The position numbers and the translations under genes are program-made. Shown here piece by piece: positions 1-8,481 of a stretch of 32,968 bases of DNA. Origin of the DNA: Thermodesulfovibrionia bacterium (GTDB lineage Bacteria > Nitrospirota > Thermodesulfovibrionia > JACRGW01); NCBI GenBank assembly GCA_919902995.1, contig CAKKSD010000012.1, positions 1 to 32,968 of the forward strand, read 5' to 3'. The notes under the pieces were generated by a model. The model had not been told where the DNA came from, made no database searches, and saw only the letters and a program-made list of their open reading frames with translations. Numbering within the stretch: position 1 is the first letter of the stretch; each line of letters opens with the position of its first letter.

Positions 1-243
1 TGTATCGCAGTGATTACGAATTAATTTCACTATGCGTATTGGCGCCAGCATATCACCGCCGCTTGTGTATAAGAACAAACTTATCTTCTTTGCTTTGCCA
101 ATTTTCTCAAGATGCCTACTTAACAGTGGGACAACATCACCTGCAATCCTCGTAGCAAAAGGCTGCCTATCGCCAGTTATATATGTAATAAGTCGAGAGT
201 CCTGCTCTTTTTCTAATTGTTGAATGAGGTCTTTTTTACCCAT
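1..243 (-). CDS. SDH_sah family (ClpP-fold) serine protease, N-terminal part, truncated by window edge
   Basis: Reverse complement of 1-243 is 81 uninterrupted codons from ATG at 243: MGKKDLIQQLEKEQDSRLITYITGDRQPFATRIAGDVVPLLSRHLEKIGKAKKISLFLYTSGGDMLAPIRIVKLIRNHCDT. The YITGDR, LFLYTSGGD and IRIVKLIR pattern is typical of SDH_sah/Clp-fold serine proteinases. Not in the ORF track because it is open at the left edge. Confidence 0.8.
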   Translation of the reverse strand, partial: MGKKDLIQQLEKEQDSRLITYITGDRQPFATRIAGDVVPLLSRHLEKIGKAKKISLFLYTSGGDMLAPIRIVKLIRNHCDT

Positions 244-290
244 GATCTGATGCAAGTATAGCAAAAAATATTCTTTTCAGCAATATTAAT

Positions 291-3200
291 TTATATCTTC
301 TTATTTCTCCCCTCCACAATTGCAATCTCCTCTGGCGTGAGGCCGTAGAGGGCATAGACCATTTTATCAATCTGCTGTTCAAGGGTGGAGGTGTCGGCGT
401 TGGGGTCTTTCTTTTTGGCGGTGAGGATTTGGTCAACGAGGGTGATGAAGGGCTGCTGGGCTGATTCTGGGATTATTTTTATTGGAAATTCAATAACAGT
501 TTCGTATTTTAATGTGAAGGCACCTCCTGCTGTCATAATTCCAATAAAACCAAAATAAAACTCCATCAGCTTGCTATTCATTAAAGCCAAAAGATATTTT
601 ATGGGAATTGTTTTAGAAGTAAGAATATATCCGTTGCTGGGCAAGAAATGATTTTCGTTGTCATAAGCAAATGCCCATTTATCGGCTGTAAGTCCCCATA
701 TAATTTTTTCTTTTTCAAATTCAGGATAATAAGAAGCAGCACATCTTTGAAGAGAATACCATTCATATCTAATTCCTGTTTCCTCTTTATTTCTTTCAGA
801 AAGTTCATTTTTAAATTTCTGTAAGTGTTTATAAAGCGAAGAATATTCGGTTTTCAATTTTTTTTCGGCTTTTTCGGAAGCGCCAGAAATTGAAGCATCA
901 TTATGTAAAGGGAAATGCCAAGGCACAAACAATAAATTCTCATTGTTGCTTTCAAAAATCCACTTCTTAATATTACGACCTTGAAGCAAGGGCTTGATGA
1001 TATCCTTGTTTGCTTTATCTTCTTTGATTAGTTCTTTTCTTTTTTCATCATCAATAATAAAAGCAGAGTTATAGCCAGTGGTAACACCTCTATAAATATT
1101 TATTGTTCCCATTTCGCTCATTCGAACAGACCCTGCTTCAATTTTCTCTTTCAAGGAAAGATTAGTCTCATTGTCCAATTGCCAAATTTTCTCGCTAAGA
1201 TTACTTTGTTTCAAAAAGAATCGGTTTCTATCAACAAACGCGTTTAAATCGGGAAAATCTACCAAAATATCATTGACATAAACTATTTTGACTTTATTGT
1301 CTAAGTTTTTGTTTTTTGAAATAACAACAATACAACTGGCAACTAATGCTTCAAAAACATGGACATCAGTGAAATCAATAATTTCATTGATATTAAAAGT
1401 TGTGAAATATTGTCTCAATTTTTCTCCGTAGCTTGTTTTTATAAACTTGTTTGAAGTGATATAAACAAGTGCTCCATTATCTCTCAAGTTTTTTATTCCT
1501 TTTTCATAGAAATAAACATATAAATCGGCTGTGCCTGAATATGTTGAATAACACTTTTTCAATTCAGAAGATATGCCTTTTAATTTTTTATGTTCAACAT
1601 ACGGCGGGTTTGCAATCACCACATCAAATCCTCCTTTATGATGAAAAACTTCAGAAAAATACACCTCAAAATCAAATTCTTTATGCCCTTTGGTAATCTT
1701 GCCTATCAGTTCATCAATTCTGTTTTTATATTCCTGTTTTTTGGTGGGATTGGTTTCGTTAAAGTAGAGTGGTTTTAGCCGTTCCAGTTCATTAAATAAA
1801 TCACTGTTAAACAAGTTTTTCTCCACGCCTAACAGTGAATTACCACAGACAATCTTATAATCCAGATTCGGCAGGGGCTTGATGTTTTTTATATCATCTT
1901 CATCCACAACAAGCGACAGCCACAAACGGAGCTTGGCGATCTCTACCGCCCCAGGGTCTATGTCCACGCCATAGAGCGATCTTTCTATGCATTCGCGCTT
2001 AAAGTTATAGATGGTTCTGTGCTGGTCTTTAATAAAAGCAGACAGTACATTCCTTGTCTTTACTATCTCTGCCATCATGCCGACAGGAAACGCGCCGCTG
2101 CCTATGGCGGGGTCGCAAACTGCTATGTCCTCAAGCTTATTGTCAATGAGTTCTGCGTTTTGCCTGATGCTTTCAGGGAGTTTGTAAAAATAGGTCTTGG
2201 TCTCTTTCCCTCTTGCTTCAACGGTTGCTTCATTTTCTCCGAGCTGTTCGCCGTATTTGATGAGCATTTCAATGTCCTCGCGAGAGATCTTCTTGACAGA
2301 TTCATCTTCCTTTAATTGTTCTGTCATGCCGGCTTGTCCGGCATCCTTCTTCAAGAAAGATTCCCGACGAGCGGGAATGACTGAAGATGGAAAGTTTTCA
2401 GCCATAACACTATTCATGTCCTCATTTAATGCCGAGTAAAGGTAATATATAAGGCTCTGCTGACACATATAATGCACAATCTCACGCGGTGTGTAGTAGG
2501 TTCCTTTTGATTTGCGGTCTTTTACCTCAAGCAGGTTTTCAAAGACCTTGCCGAGCATCTCAGGGTCAACCGCCACCTCTTTTTCAAGCGGCTCATCTTC
2601 CTTGACTGTGAAGTTGTAACGGTCAAATATGTCCAGGATACCGTTGCCAGTGTCACCTTCCTTTGTCTTAAAAGAATTGGAAAAGAGTTCATTTGGCAGC
2701 AGAATATCTGTTTTCACCCAGTCATAGCCGTTTATAGGGTCAAACAGACCGCCGTTTAAAAAGGGGATTTTGCAGTTGAAGCGGCTGTAATAATAATCGT
2801 CCTGCTTCCGTTCTTCACCAACCCGCAGGGCTTCATAAAAGAGCGGCTCCAGAATGTCATTAAAGAAATTTTTATAATCACTGTGTTTTTTCTTAAAGAG
2901 TTCACGCAAAAAATGTTTTGAGCCTGTTCCCCATTCTGCATCACGGCCTACGCCAAACCAGCCCTTTTTCTGAAGAAAGTAGAGGAAGACTATCTGTCCC
3001 AGCAGCTTCTTTGCAAAGTCAACGGTATTTATGCCTTTGTTCTCAAACTCGGCCTTTATCTTTTTGTCCCCTGAGACAACTTCATCAAGTATTTCCTTTG
3101 TCCATAGAAAAAGGTCGCGATATTTCTCAAAAAACTCTTTGGTGACTTTTTCGATGTTGAAGGCTTCTTCAAGCTCTGCAAGAGCGGGGTCGTGCTCGTC

Positions 3201-3728
3201 ATCGGCAATAATAGGATAAAGTTTGCTTTGAGCGGTGTGGCTGTTTTCGTTTGCACCAACAAGAAAAGACCATCTGCGGGCTGGAGTAAATTCTTCCTTA
3301 ACTTTGACCCTACCGCCTTTCCCTTCTTCAAAGCGGTAGTCCATTTTGACAAGCGAAAAACGCCAGTCCTCTTCATTGGGCGAGACAAACGCCGCAAGTG
3401 CGGCGTCTTTCAGCTCACCGCCCCGGCTGCCATTTAGATACCATGCGACAAAGTTTCTCTGCATGGTGCGGGCTCGTTCAAGGGAAGTCTCTTTCTGGAG
3501 TTTTATGACAAGAATATCAATCCTGTTTTCACCGTCATTGAATTTCCCTATTCGCTCCAGACTGCTGATATATACCTTGTAGGCGTCAGGAATGTATTGC
3601 CCCTGATAAGTAAAGGGGGCTTCTTCAATATGGTTTAAAAGGTCCTTGATAAATCTGGTAAACCTGCTCTTATCAAAAGTATTTTCAAAGGTTTCTTTAA
3701 TGAGATTCCGTGCCTGTTGTTTATCCAT
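291..3728 (-). CDS. Eco57I-like N6-adenine DNA methyltransferase / restriction-modification protein (type IIG-like)
   Basis: 1145 aa; motif I VCDPAIGSGAFPVGMM, motif IV FDVVIANPPYVEH, C-terminal target-recognition-like region. Confidence 0.9.
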   Translation of the reverse strand: MDKQQARNLIKETFENTFDKSRFTRFIKDLLNHIEEAPFTYQGQYIPDAYKVYISSLERIGKFNDGENRIDILVIKLQKETSLERARTMQRNFVAWYLNGSRGGELKDAALAAFVSPNEEDWRFSLVKMDYRFEEGKGGRVKVKEEFTPARRWSFLVGANENSHTAQSKLYPIIADDEHDPALAELEEAFNIEKVTKEFFEKYRDLFLWTKEILDEVVSGDKKIKAEFENKGINTVDFAKKLLGQIVFLYFLQKKGWFGVGRDAEWGTGSKHFLRELFKKKHSDYKNFFNDILEPLFYEALRVGEERKQDDYYYSRFNCKIPFLNGGLFDPINGYDWVKTDILLPNELFSNSFKTKEGDTGNGILDIFDRYNFTVKEDEPLEKEVAVDPEMLGKVFENLLEVKDRKSKGTYYTPREIVHYMCQQSLIYYLYSALNEDMNSVMAENFPSSVIPARRESFLKKDAGQAGMTEQLKEDESVKKISREDIEMLIKYGEQLGENEATVEARGKETKTYFYKLPESIRQNAELIDNKLEDIAVCDPAIGSGAFPVGMMAEIVKTRNVLSAFIKDQHRTIYNFKRECIERSLYGVDIDPGAVEIAKLRLWLSLVVDEDDIKNIKPLPNLDYKIVCGNSLLGVEKNLFNSDLFNELERLKPLYFNETNPTKKQEYKNRIDELIGKITKGHKEFDFEVYFSEVFHHKGGFDVVIANPPYVEHKKLKGISSELKKCYSTYSGTADLYVYFYEKGIKNLRDNGALVYITSNKFIKTSYGEKLRQYFTTFNINEIIDFTDVHVFEALVASCIVVISKNKNLDNKVKIVYVNDILVDFPDLNAFVDRNRFFLKQSNLSEKIWQLDNETNLSLKEKIEAGSVRMSEMGTINIYRGVTTGYNSAFIIDDEKRKELIKEDKANKDIIKPLLQGRNIKKWIFESNNENLLFVPWHFPLHNDASISGASEKAEKKLKTEYSSLYKHLQKFKNELSERNKEETGIRYEWYSLQRCAASYYPEFEKEKIIWGLTADKWAFAYDNENHFLPSNGYILTSKTIPIKYLLALMNSKLMEFYFGFIGIMTAGGAFTLKYETVIEFPIKIIPESAQQPFITLVDQILTAKKKDPNADTSTLEQQIDKMVYALYGLTPEEIAIVEGRNKKI
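2323..2381. repeat. Dispersed palindromic repeat inserted in frame in the methylase gene
   Basis: GTCAT..ATGAC ends enclosing two hairpins (GCCGG-CTTGT-CCGGC and ATTCCCG-ACGAG-CGGGAAT); encodes VIPARRESFLKKDAGQAGMT inside the methylase. Confidence 0.7.
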
Positions 3729-3737
3729 AAATTTTTA

Positions 3738-3765
3738 TTGACAAGGCGCCTTTTTATGCTATACT
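3738..3765 (+). promoter_or_regulatory. Predicted sigma70 promoter with extended -10, opposite to the operon
   Basis: TTGACA (3738-3743), 16-bp spacer, TGC-TATACT (TATACT 3760-3765). Confidence 0.6.
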
Positions 3766-3770
3766 AATTT

Positions 3771-3828
3771 TAGAATCACGATAAGAGGCTATCCAAAGGG
3801 TTTCGTCCCGCGGTAATGCCTCTTTTTT
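3771..3828 (+). ncRNA. Candidate ~58-nt small RNA antisense to the NYN-methylase intercistronic region
   Basis: Starts at the expected TSS of the promoter above; contains hairpin AAGAGGC (3783-3789)/GCCTCTT (3818-3824) with an internal GGG-TTTCGT-CCC hairpin, followed by a T-tract. Confidence 0.5.
3783..3828 (+). terminator. Rho-independent-type terminator
   Basis: 7-bp perfect stem AAGAGGC/GCCTCTT running into TTTTTT on the + strand. Confidence 0.55.
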
Positions 3829-4318
3829 ATTGTCTTTTATATTCCATTTTGCCTCTTAAATCATTCATAAAAACAATATCTTGAGAAAACTTCCTGAGCA
3901 GAGACGAATACCGGTTTCTGTTAGGAATCATTAATTTCAACAACTTATCTTTTCTCTTGAGATAATCGACCAGACAATAAAAGTCGCCGTCTCCCGAAAC
4001 AATGAGGGCTTTGTCGTAATTGGGATATTCTACCATTGTGTGAAGCACTAACTCTGCATCAACGTTACCTTTTGCTTTGCCTTCCGGCAAATTCAAGGTT
4101 GGCTTAAAAACAAGAATATACCCATCTTTTTGTAGCGATGTATATAGGTTCTGGTTCGTATTAATATATCCAATAAAAATAAAGGCCTTGCTGATGCTGT
4201 ATTTATCCTCGAGATATTTTCTAAAACGTCTAAAATCGAGAATCCATCCTTGGTCGCGAATTGCAAGGTTTACATTCTGGCTATCTATAAAAGCATAATT
4301 ATTCTGGTTTTCACTCAT
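3827..4318 (-). CDS. NYN domain (PIN-like, LabA/DUF88) putative RNase
   Basis: AFIDSQNVN, KGNVDAELVLHTM and ALIVSGDGDFYCLVDYL carry the NYN acidic residues. Confidence 0.88.
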   Translation of the reverse strand: MSENQNNYAFIDSQNVNLAIRDQGWILDFRRFRKYLEDKYSISKAFIFIGYINTNQNLYTSLQKDGYILVFKPTLNLPEGKAKGNVDAELVLHTMVEYPNYDKALIVSGDGDFYCLVDYLKRKDKLLKLMIPNRNRYSSLLRKFSQDIVFMNDLRGKMEYKRQ

Positions 4319-4320
4319 AA

Positions 4321-7300
4321 TTATTGTCCGATAAGATACTCCGACAAAATAACCTCTCTTGGTCCAAAGGTCTGTGCCGCGCTTTCTGAAATATGTTCCT
4401 TGAGAAACTCGGAAGGAATATTCTTCTGTAATACTGCCAACAGTTTTAAAGGATTTATGCCGTTTTTTAATTCCTTATTTATTTCTTGGAGTGCTTTCCT
4501 TGCGGTTTGTTTAGGCAAACCTCCTTCTTCAAGCTGTCTTATAACTGTTTTAAGATAAACTTCCTGCTCATCAGTAAATTGCCTGAAATCCCGGATAGCC
4601 TTTAATATTTTCAGTAACTGTACTGCACTTTCCCTACTACCTCCTGCTTTATGTTCGGGCATTTCCTCTGCTGTTGCAAATTCAAAGGCTTTTTTATTTT
4701 TCTCTAATAAATCGTAATAATCTTTACCGAGTATCTCACGCTGAACATTTTCATCTGTCTCTAATATTTTTGCTGATGTCATGAAATCCAGTTCTTCAGG
4801 TTCGCTTTTGCCGACTAAGAAGAATTTCTGTAGCTTCCCTTTGCGGAAATAAGTCAAAAGTCTGTTAAATCCCCCCTTGCCCCCCTTTACTAAAGGGGGG
4901 ATGGGGGGATTACATTTTCGGGCTGTTCTTGCTTTTTTCGGAAGATGCTTAATCTGGACAAACAAATCAGGATTATTATCACGGATATCTCTAATTACCT
5001 GCAGATATTTAAGTTCACTTTCTTCATGTTCATCTTCGCCGGTGATTGTTTTCTTGGAAATCAAACGATTGAATAATTCAAAAGATTCTATAGGCTCACC
5101 CTCTGTTAAAAGACGGGCGTCTGTCCCAAGCATAGTAATAAAAGCGTGAATTTTTGCCTCTGCTGCTTCTCTTAACTTTATCTGGTCATTTGATTGCTTT
5201 GTTGGAAAAAAGTTAAAAGTATATATCTCATCAAAATTCGTATCTACACGATTAACACGCCCCACCCTTTGCATTAAACGTGTCGGATTCCACGGTATGT
5301 CATAATTAATAACAATATTTGAACGGTGAAGGTTCACGCCCTCGGACAAGACCTCTGTTGCAACAAGTATTCTATAATCATCTTTTGGGAAACGCGCCCT
5401 TGCATCAAAATTATCAATTACCTTATCACGAACAATTGCGCTCGATGCGCCAGTAAAGGTAAGAACTTCTTCTGGGAATTTCTTTAGCAGGTTTTTGGAA
5501 AGATACTCGGCGGTCTCTTTTGATTCAGTAAAAACAATTAATTTATTCTTTTTTAATATTGCCCTATGTAAAAGAATATCAATAAATTTCAGGAGTTTTG
5601 GATCACGCTCAATTTGTTCCCATGACTTTTGAATCTCTGACAATATTTTTAAATCATGTTCTAAGTTTTGTTTTAATTCCTTTCCGAAATCCTTTGCTGG
5701 ATATTCCTTTGCCTTATCCTCTTCAATAAGCCTTTGAACTGCTTCATCATCGCCATTTTCAAGAAATTCAAAGATTTTGTTTATGTGCTTTTTGCTAACA
5801 TAAACTCTGCCTTTTTTAAATTCTTCAAGAAATCTTGTATATGAGGCAATAAAACGGTCAATGGTATTCTTGAAGGCATGGAAGCTACTTTCCAGCCGTT
5901 TGACCAAAAGAATTTTCATGAAAGTGCCCATATTCCTTTGTGACTGCAACTCTAACTGGTCTATCGCCTGCTCGCCTATATAAAAAAGCAACGGTGTATA
6001 ACGGGCATATTTGAATTCATGTGCAATCAATTTAATAGTAGTGTTGAATATTCTGTCTTCTTCTTCGTTTAATTCATAGAATACTGGTTCCGGATCATTT
6101 ACTTCAGGAAATTTAAGATTTTGTTCTTTAAGGTCTTCACCATAATATTTTTCAACCTCTGTTCTTGTCCTTCTGACCATTAAATACTTGAGAACATTTT
6201 CCCTGATATCTTTTGCATTTTCCTTAGCAGTTTTAATGTATTTTTCATAATCTTTTTGCCTGTCCAAGTCTTTAATTTTCTTTTCAAGCCTTGAAAAGAA
6301 CGATTTTAAATCGGAGACATTAGGAATAGTGCTTCTTCGTTCTTTCTGGAATAGTTTTAACTGGCTTAGGATATCCCTTGGGGTATTGTTGAGCGGTGTA
6401 GCGGTAACCAGAGCAATCCTTTTGCCCCGACAAATCTGTGCAAGTTTCTCATAGGTTATATTTGTCTCTGTCCTGAAACGATGGGCTTCATCTATAAAAA
6501 TATTCTTATATTTTTCAGTTCCGCGTCTAATCAAATGTTCCAACTTGCCTATTGACTCAAAATCAGCAGGGATTCGGAAGTCAGAAAACACATTAGGCCA
6601 GGAGCCGGGGTTGTTCTTTTCCAATAAAACAGGCGGGGCAATAACTAATGTTCGTCCATCAAGCTGATTGGCAAGCATAGCTGATACATATGTTTTTCCA
6701 AGACCAACTACATCTGATATAAAAACACCGCCATATTCTTCAAGAATCTTTTTTGCATTTAAAACAGCCTGCTCCTGATATTCCAATTTTTTAAAGTCAA
6801 TAGGAACATATTTATAAAAGACTTCATCGGTCTGACTTATCTCGTCTTTGAAGTACTCATACAAAAACTTTAGGTATAGTTGATAAGGTGTGATGGTGTT
6901 ATTTAACCAGGTTTTTGATTGAATGGTTTCATTATACTTATCCTTTATATCAACGGCGTTTACCCAGAGTTCGTTAAATTTCTTAATGGCAAAATCATAA
7001 TCAGTCCTATTTTTAAGTTCAACATTGAACTCCAGATTATCTATTAAGCCAGATTGAGTAAAATTGCTTGAGCCTGTAATAACCCTTCCAATATCCCTGT
7101 CGCCTTCGGTAAAGGTCATTATATAAAGTTTAGCGTGGATATTTTGAGTGGGATATGCCTTTATTTCCAACTTGCCTGTCTTTAACCATTCCAAGAATTT
7201 CAAGACGCCTTCTTCAACATATCTGTTGTCTTCAGAATTTCCCATTTCATGCACAACACCTTCTGAAAACTGTTCTTTTACTTCTGCATGGGAAAATTGT

Positions 7301-7545
7301 AAGTGCTGCTGTTGTGGAGATTGCGCTTGCCGAATAATATCAAAGGCCTGCCTATTGGTACTTATTCCTATAAGAATTCTGATTTTTTGTGTTTTCTCTA
7401 AAGATTTGTAAATCGCATAAAAACCACTTGTGAAAAAATAACCAACCAATACGTCAAATAGTTCAGTGTCTTTGATAAGAACTTTGAATCTGTCTAAAAG
7501 ATTTCTATCGGGTTCGTTAGTGATAAAAGTTAAGTCGGTGTTCAT
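4321..7545 (-). CDS. Phospholipase D-like domain + SNF2/SF2 helicase fusion
   Basis: N-terminal HAKLYIMTF..GSSNFTQSGL (PLD half-motif); helicase motifs DVVGLGKT, IDEAHRF, VTATPLNNT, VATEVLSEGVNL, MQRVGRVNRVD. Confidence 0.9.
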   Translation of the reverse strand: MNTDLTFITNEPDRNLLDRFKVLIKDTELFDVLVGYFFTSGFYAIYKSLEKTQKIRILIGISTNRQAFDIIRQAQSPQQQHLQFSHAEVKEQFSEGVVHEMGNSEDNRYVEEGVLKFLEWLKTGKLEIKAYPTQNIHAKLYIMTFTEGDRDIGRVITGSSNFTQSGLIDNLEFNVELKNRTDYDFAIKKFNELWVNAVDIKDKYNETIQSKTWLNNTITPYQLYLKFLYEYFKDEISQTDEVFYKYVPIDFKKLEYQEQAVLNAKKILEEYGGVFISDVVGLGKTYVSAMLANQLDGRTLVIAPPVLLEKNNPGSWPNVFSDFRIPADFESIGKLEHLIRRGTEKYKNIFIDEAHRFRTETNITYEKLAQICRGKRIALVTATPLNNTPRDILSQLKLFQKERRSTIPNVSDLKSFFSRLEKKIKDLDRQKDYEKYIKTAKENAKDIRENVLKYLMVRRTRTEVEKYYGEDLKEQNLKFPEVNDPEPVFYELNEEEDRIFNTTIKLIAHEFKYARYTPLLFYIGEQAIDQLELQSQRNMGTFMKILLVKRLESSFHAFKNTIDRFIASYTRFLEEFKKGRVYVSKKHINKIFEFLENGDDEAVQRLIEEDKAKEYPAKDFGKELKQNLEHDLKILSEIQKSWEQIERDPKLLKFIDILLHRAILKKNKLIVFTESKETAEYLSKNLLKKFPEEVLTFTGASSAIVRDKVIDNFDARARFPKDDYRILVATEVLSEGVNLHRSNIVINYDIPWNPTRLMQRVGRVNRVDTNFDEIYTFNFFPTKQSNDQIKLREAAEAKIHAFITMLGTDARLLTEGEPIESFELFNRLISKKTITGEDEHEESELKYLQVIRDIRDNNPDLFVQIKHLPKKARTARKCNPPIPPLVKGGKGGFNRLLTYFRKGKLQKFFLVGKSEPEELDFMTSAKILETDENVQREILGKDYYDLLEKNKKAFEFATAEEMPEHKAGGSRESAVQLLKILKAIRDFRQFTDEQEVYLKTVIRQLEEGGLPKQTARKALQEINKELKNGINPLKLLAVLQKNIPSEFLKEHISESAAQTFGPREVILSEYLIGQ
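4868..4911. repeat. GC-rich palindromic repeat inserted in frame in helicase
   Basis: AATCCCCCCTTGCCCCCCTTTACTAAAGGGGGGATGGGGGGATT; encodes CNPPIPPLVKGGKGGF. Confidence 0.75.
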
Positions 7546-7856
7546 AACACTGTTATTTTCCCATAAATTTCCTCATTTTTCATGCAAAATATTACTTGGC
7601 TTGAGAAGATGCCTGCTGTTATCCAGACATCCTTTAACGGATTTGGCTGTGTTTTTTTATAGGACATAGCCATTTACTATTGAAACACATTTTATACTAA
7701 AGTAAAGCATTTTCAGCCTAAGATTTCACTGTTGCTCAAGATCAGAGCTTTGCTGAAACTTTCTGAAGGCAGTCGCATCTGCCCCTGCGATTTATCCTCT
7801 TTTATCATACTTTTCCCTATTATACAAGAACTTCCCTTTGAGTTTAAAAATATTTC

Positions 7857-7885
7857 TTGACAGGCAATCTTTGTCGGTGTATGTT
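7857..7885 (+). promoter_or_regulatory. Promoter of the TetR/efflux operon
   Basis: TTGACA (7857-7862), 17-bp spacer, TATGTT (7880-7885). Confidence 0.5.
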
Positions 7886-7914
7886 GAACATCAGTTCACA
7901 TGAACAAGCGTTCA
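7885..7914. promoter_or_regulatory. Twin TetR-type operators
   Basis: Two perfect inverted repeats of the same form TGAAC-N4-GTTCA at 7885-7898 and 7901-7914, 16 bp centre to centre, the second just inside the regulator start codon. Confidence 0.65.
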
Positions 7915-8481
7915 GGTATAGAGTCAAAGAAGAGGATCCTCGATGTAGCTATGCGGGTGTTTTCAGAGCATGGCTACGAAAAGGCAAGTATGAGGGCGAT
8001 TGCAAAGGCTTCCGGTATAAGCATCGGAGGCCTTTATATTTATTTTAAGAATAAGGAAGACCTATATCTTACTCTTATCAAATCAAGGCTGGATGACCTT
8101 GCAGAAAAAACAAAGGAGACACTGAAAGATACCAAGGACCCTGCAGAGGCCATCAACACCTTTATATCAACACACCTTAATTATGCAAAAAGACACAAAG
8201 AGCTTATTCTTATTCAGGGAAGGGAACATGGCTTTGCATTCGGCATTGACATGAAAAAGAAGTTTTTTAAAAGTCAGCGGAGCCTTATGGAAGATATTAT
8301 CAGAAAAGGGATAAGGATGGGTATATTCGGTAAGTGTAATGTAAAAGAGTCTGCAAAGATCATTATCAATGTCATGAGGGGTTTCGTTTTATCTATCGTT
8401 GTAGAATCAGAGGCACTCTTTTCACCGGAGGAATGTAGTAAACTTATACTTCATGGCTTACTCAGGAGGAATAACAGATGA
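7900..8481 (+). CDS. TetR/AcrR family transcriptional regulator
   Basis: N-terminal HTH SKKRILDVAMRVFSEHGYEKASMRAIAKASGISIGGLYIYFKNKEDLY. Confidence 0.95.
   Translation: MNKRSGIESKKRILDVAMRVFSEHGYEKASMRAIAKASGISIGGLYIYFKNKEDLYLTLIKSRLDDLAEKTKETLKDTKDPAEAINTFISTHLNYAKRHKELILIQGREHGFAFGIDMKKKFFKSQRSLMEDIIRKGIRMGIFGKCNVKESAKIIINVMRGFVLSIVVESEALFSPEECSKLILHGLLRRNNR

Noticed and set aside
32-223. 63-aa + strand ORF at the left edge
   Set aside because: Lies antisense to the SDH_sah-like coding sequence, which has clear family motifs on the minus strand.
3771-3828. c-di-GMP (GEMM) riboswitch
   Set aside because: ATCACGATAAGAGGC superficially resembles GEMM starts, but the element is too short and lacks the conserved GGCAAACC / GGGACGCAAAGCC segments.
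1-7545. Assigning the left operon to DISARM, BREX or Mokosh
   Set aside because: Shares domain types (PLD, SNF2, methylase) but lacks recognisable DrmA/DrmB, BrxC/PglZ, or the Mokosh SF1 helicase architecture.
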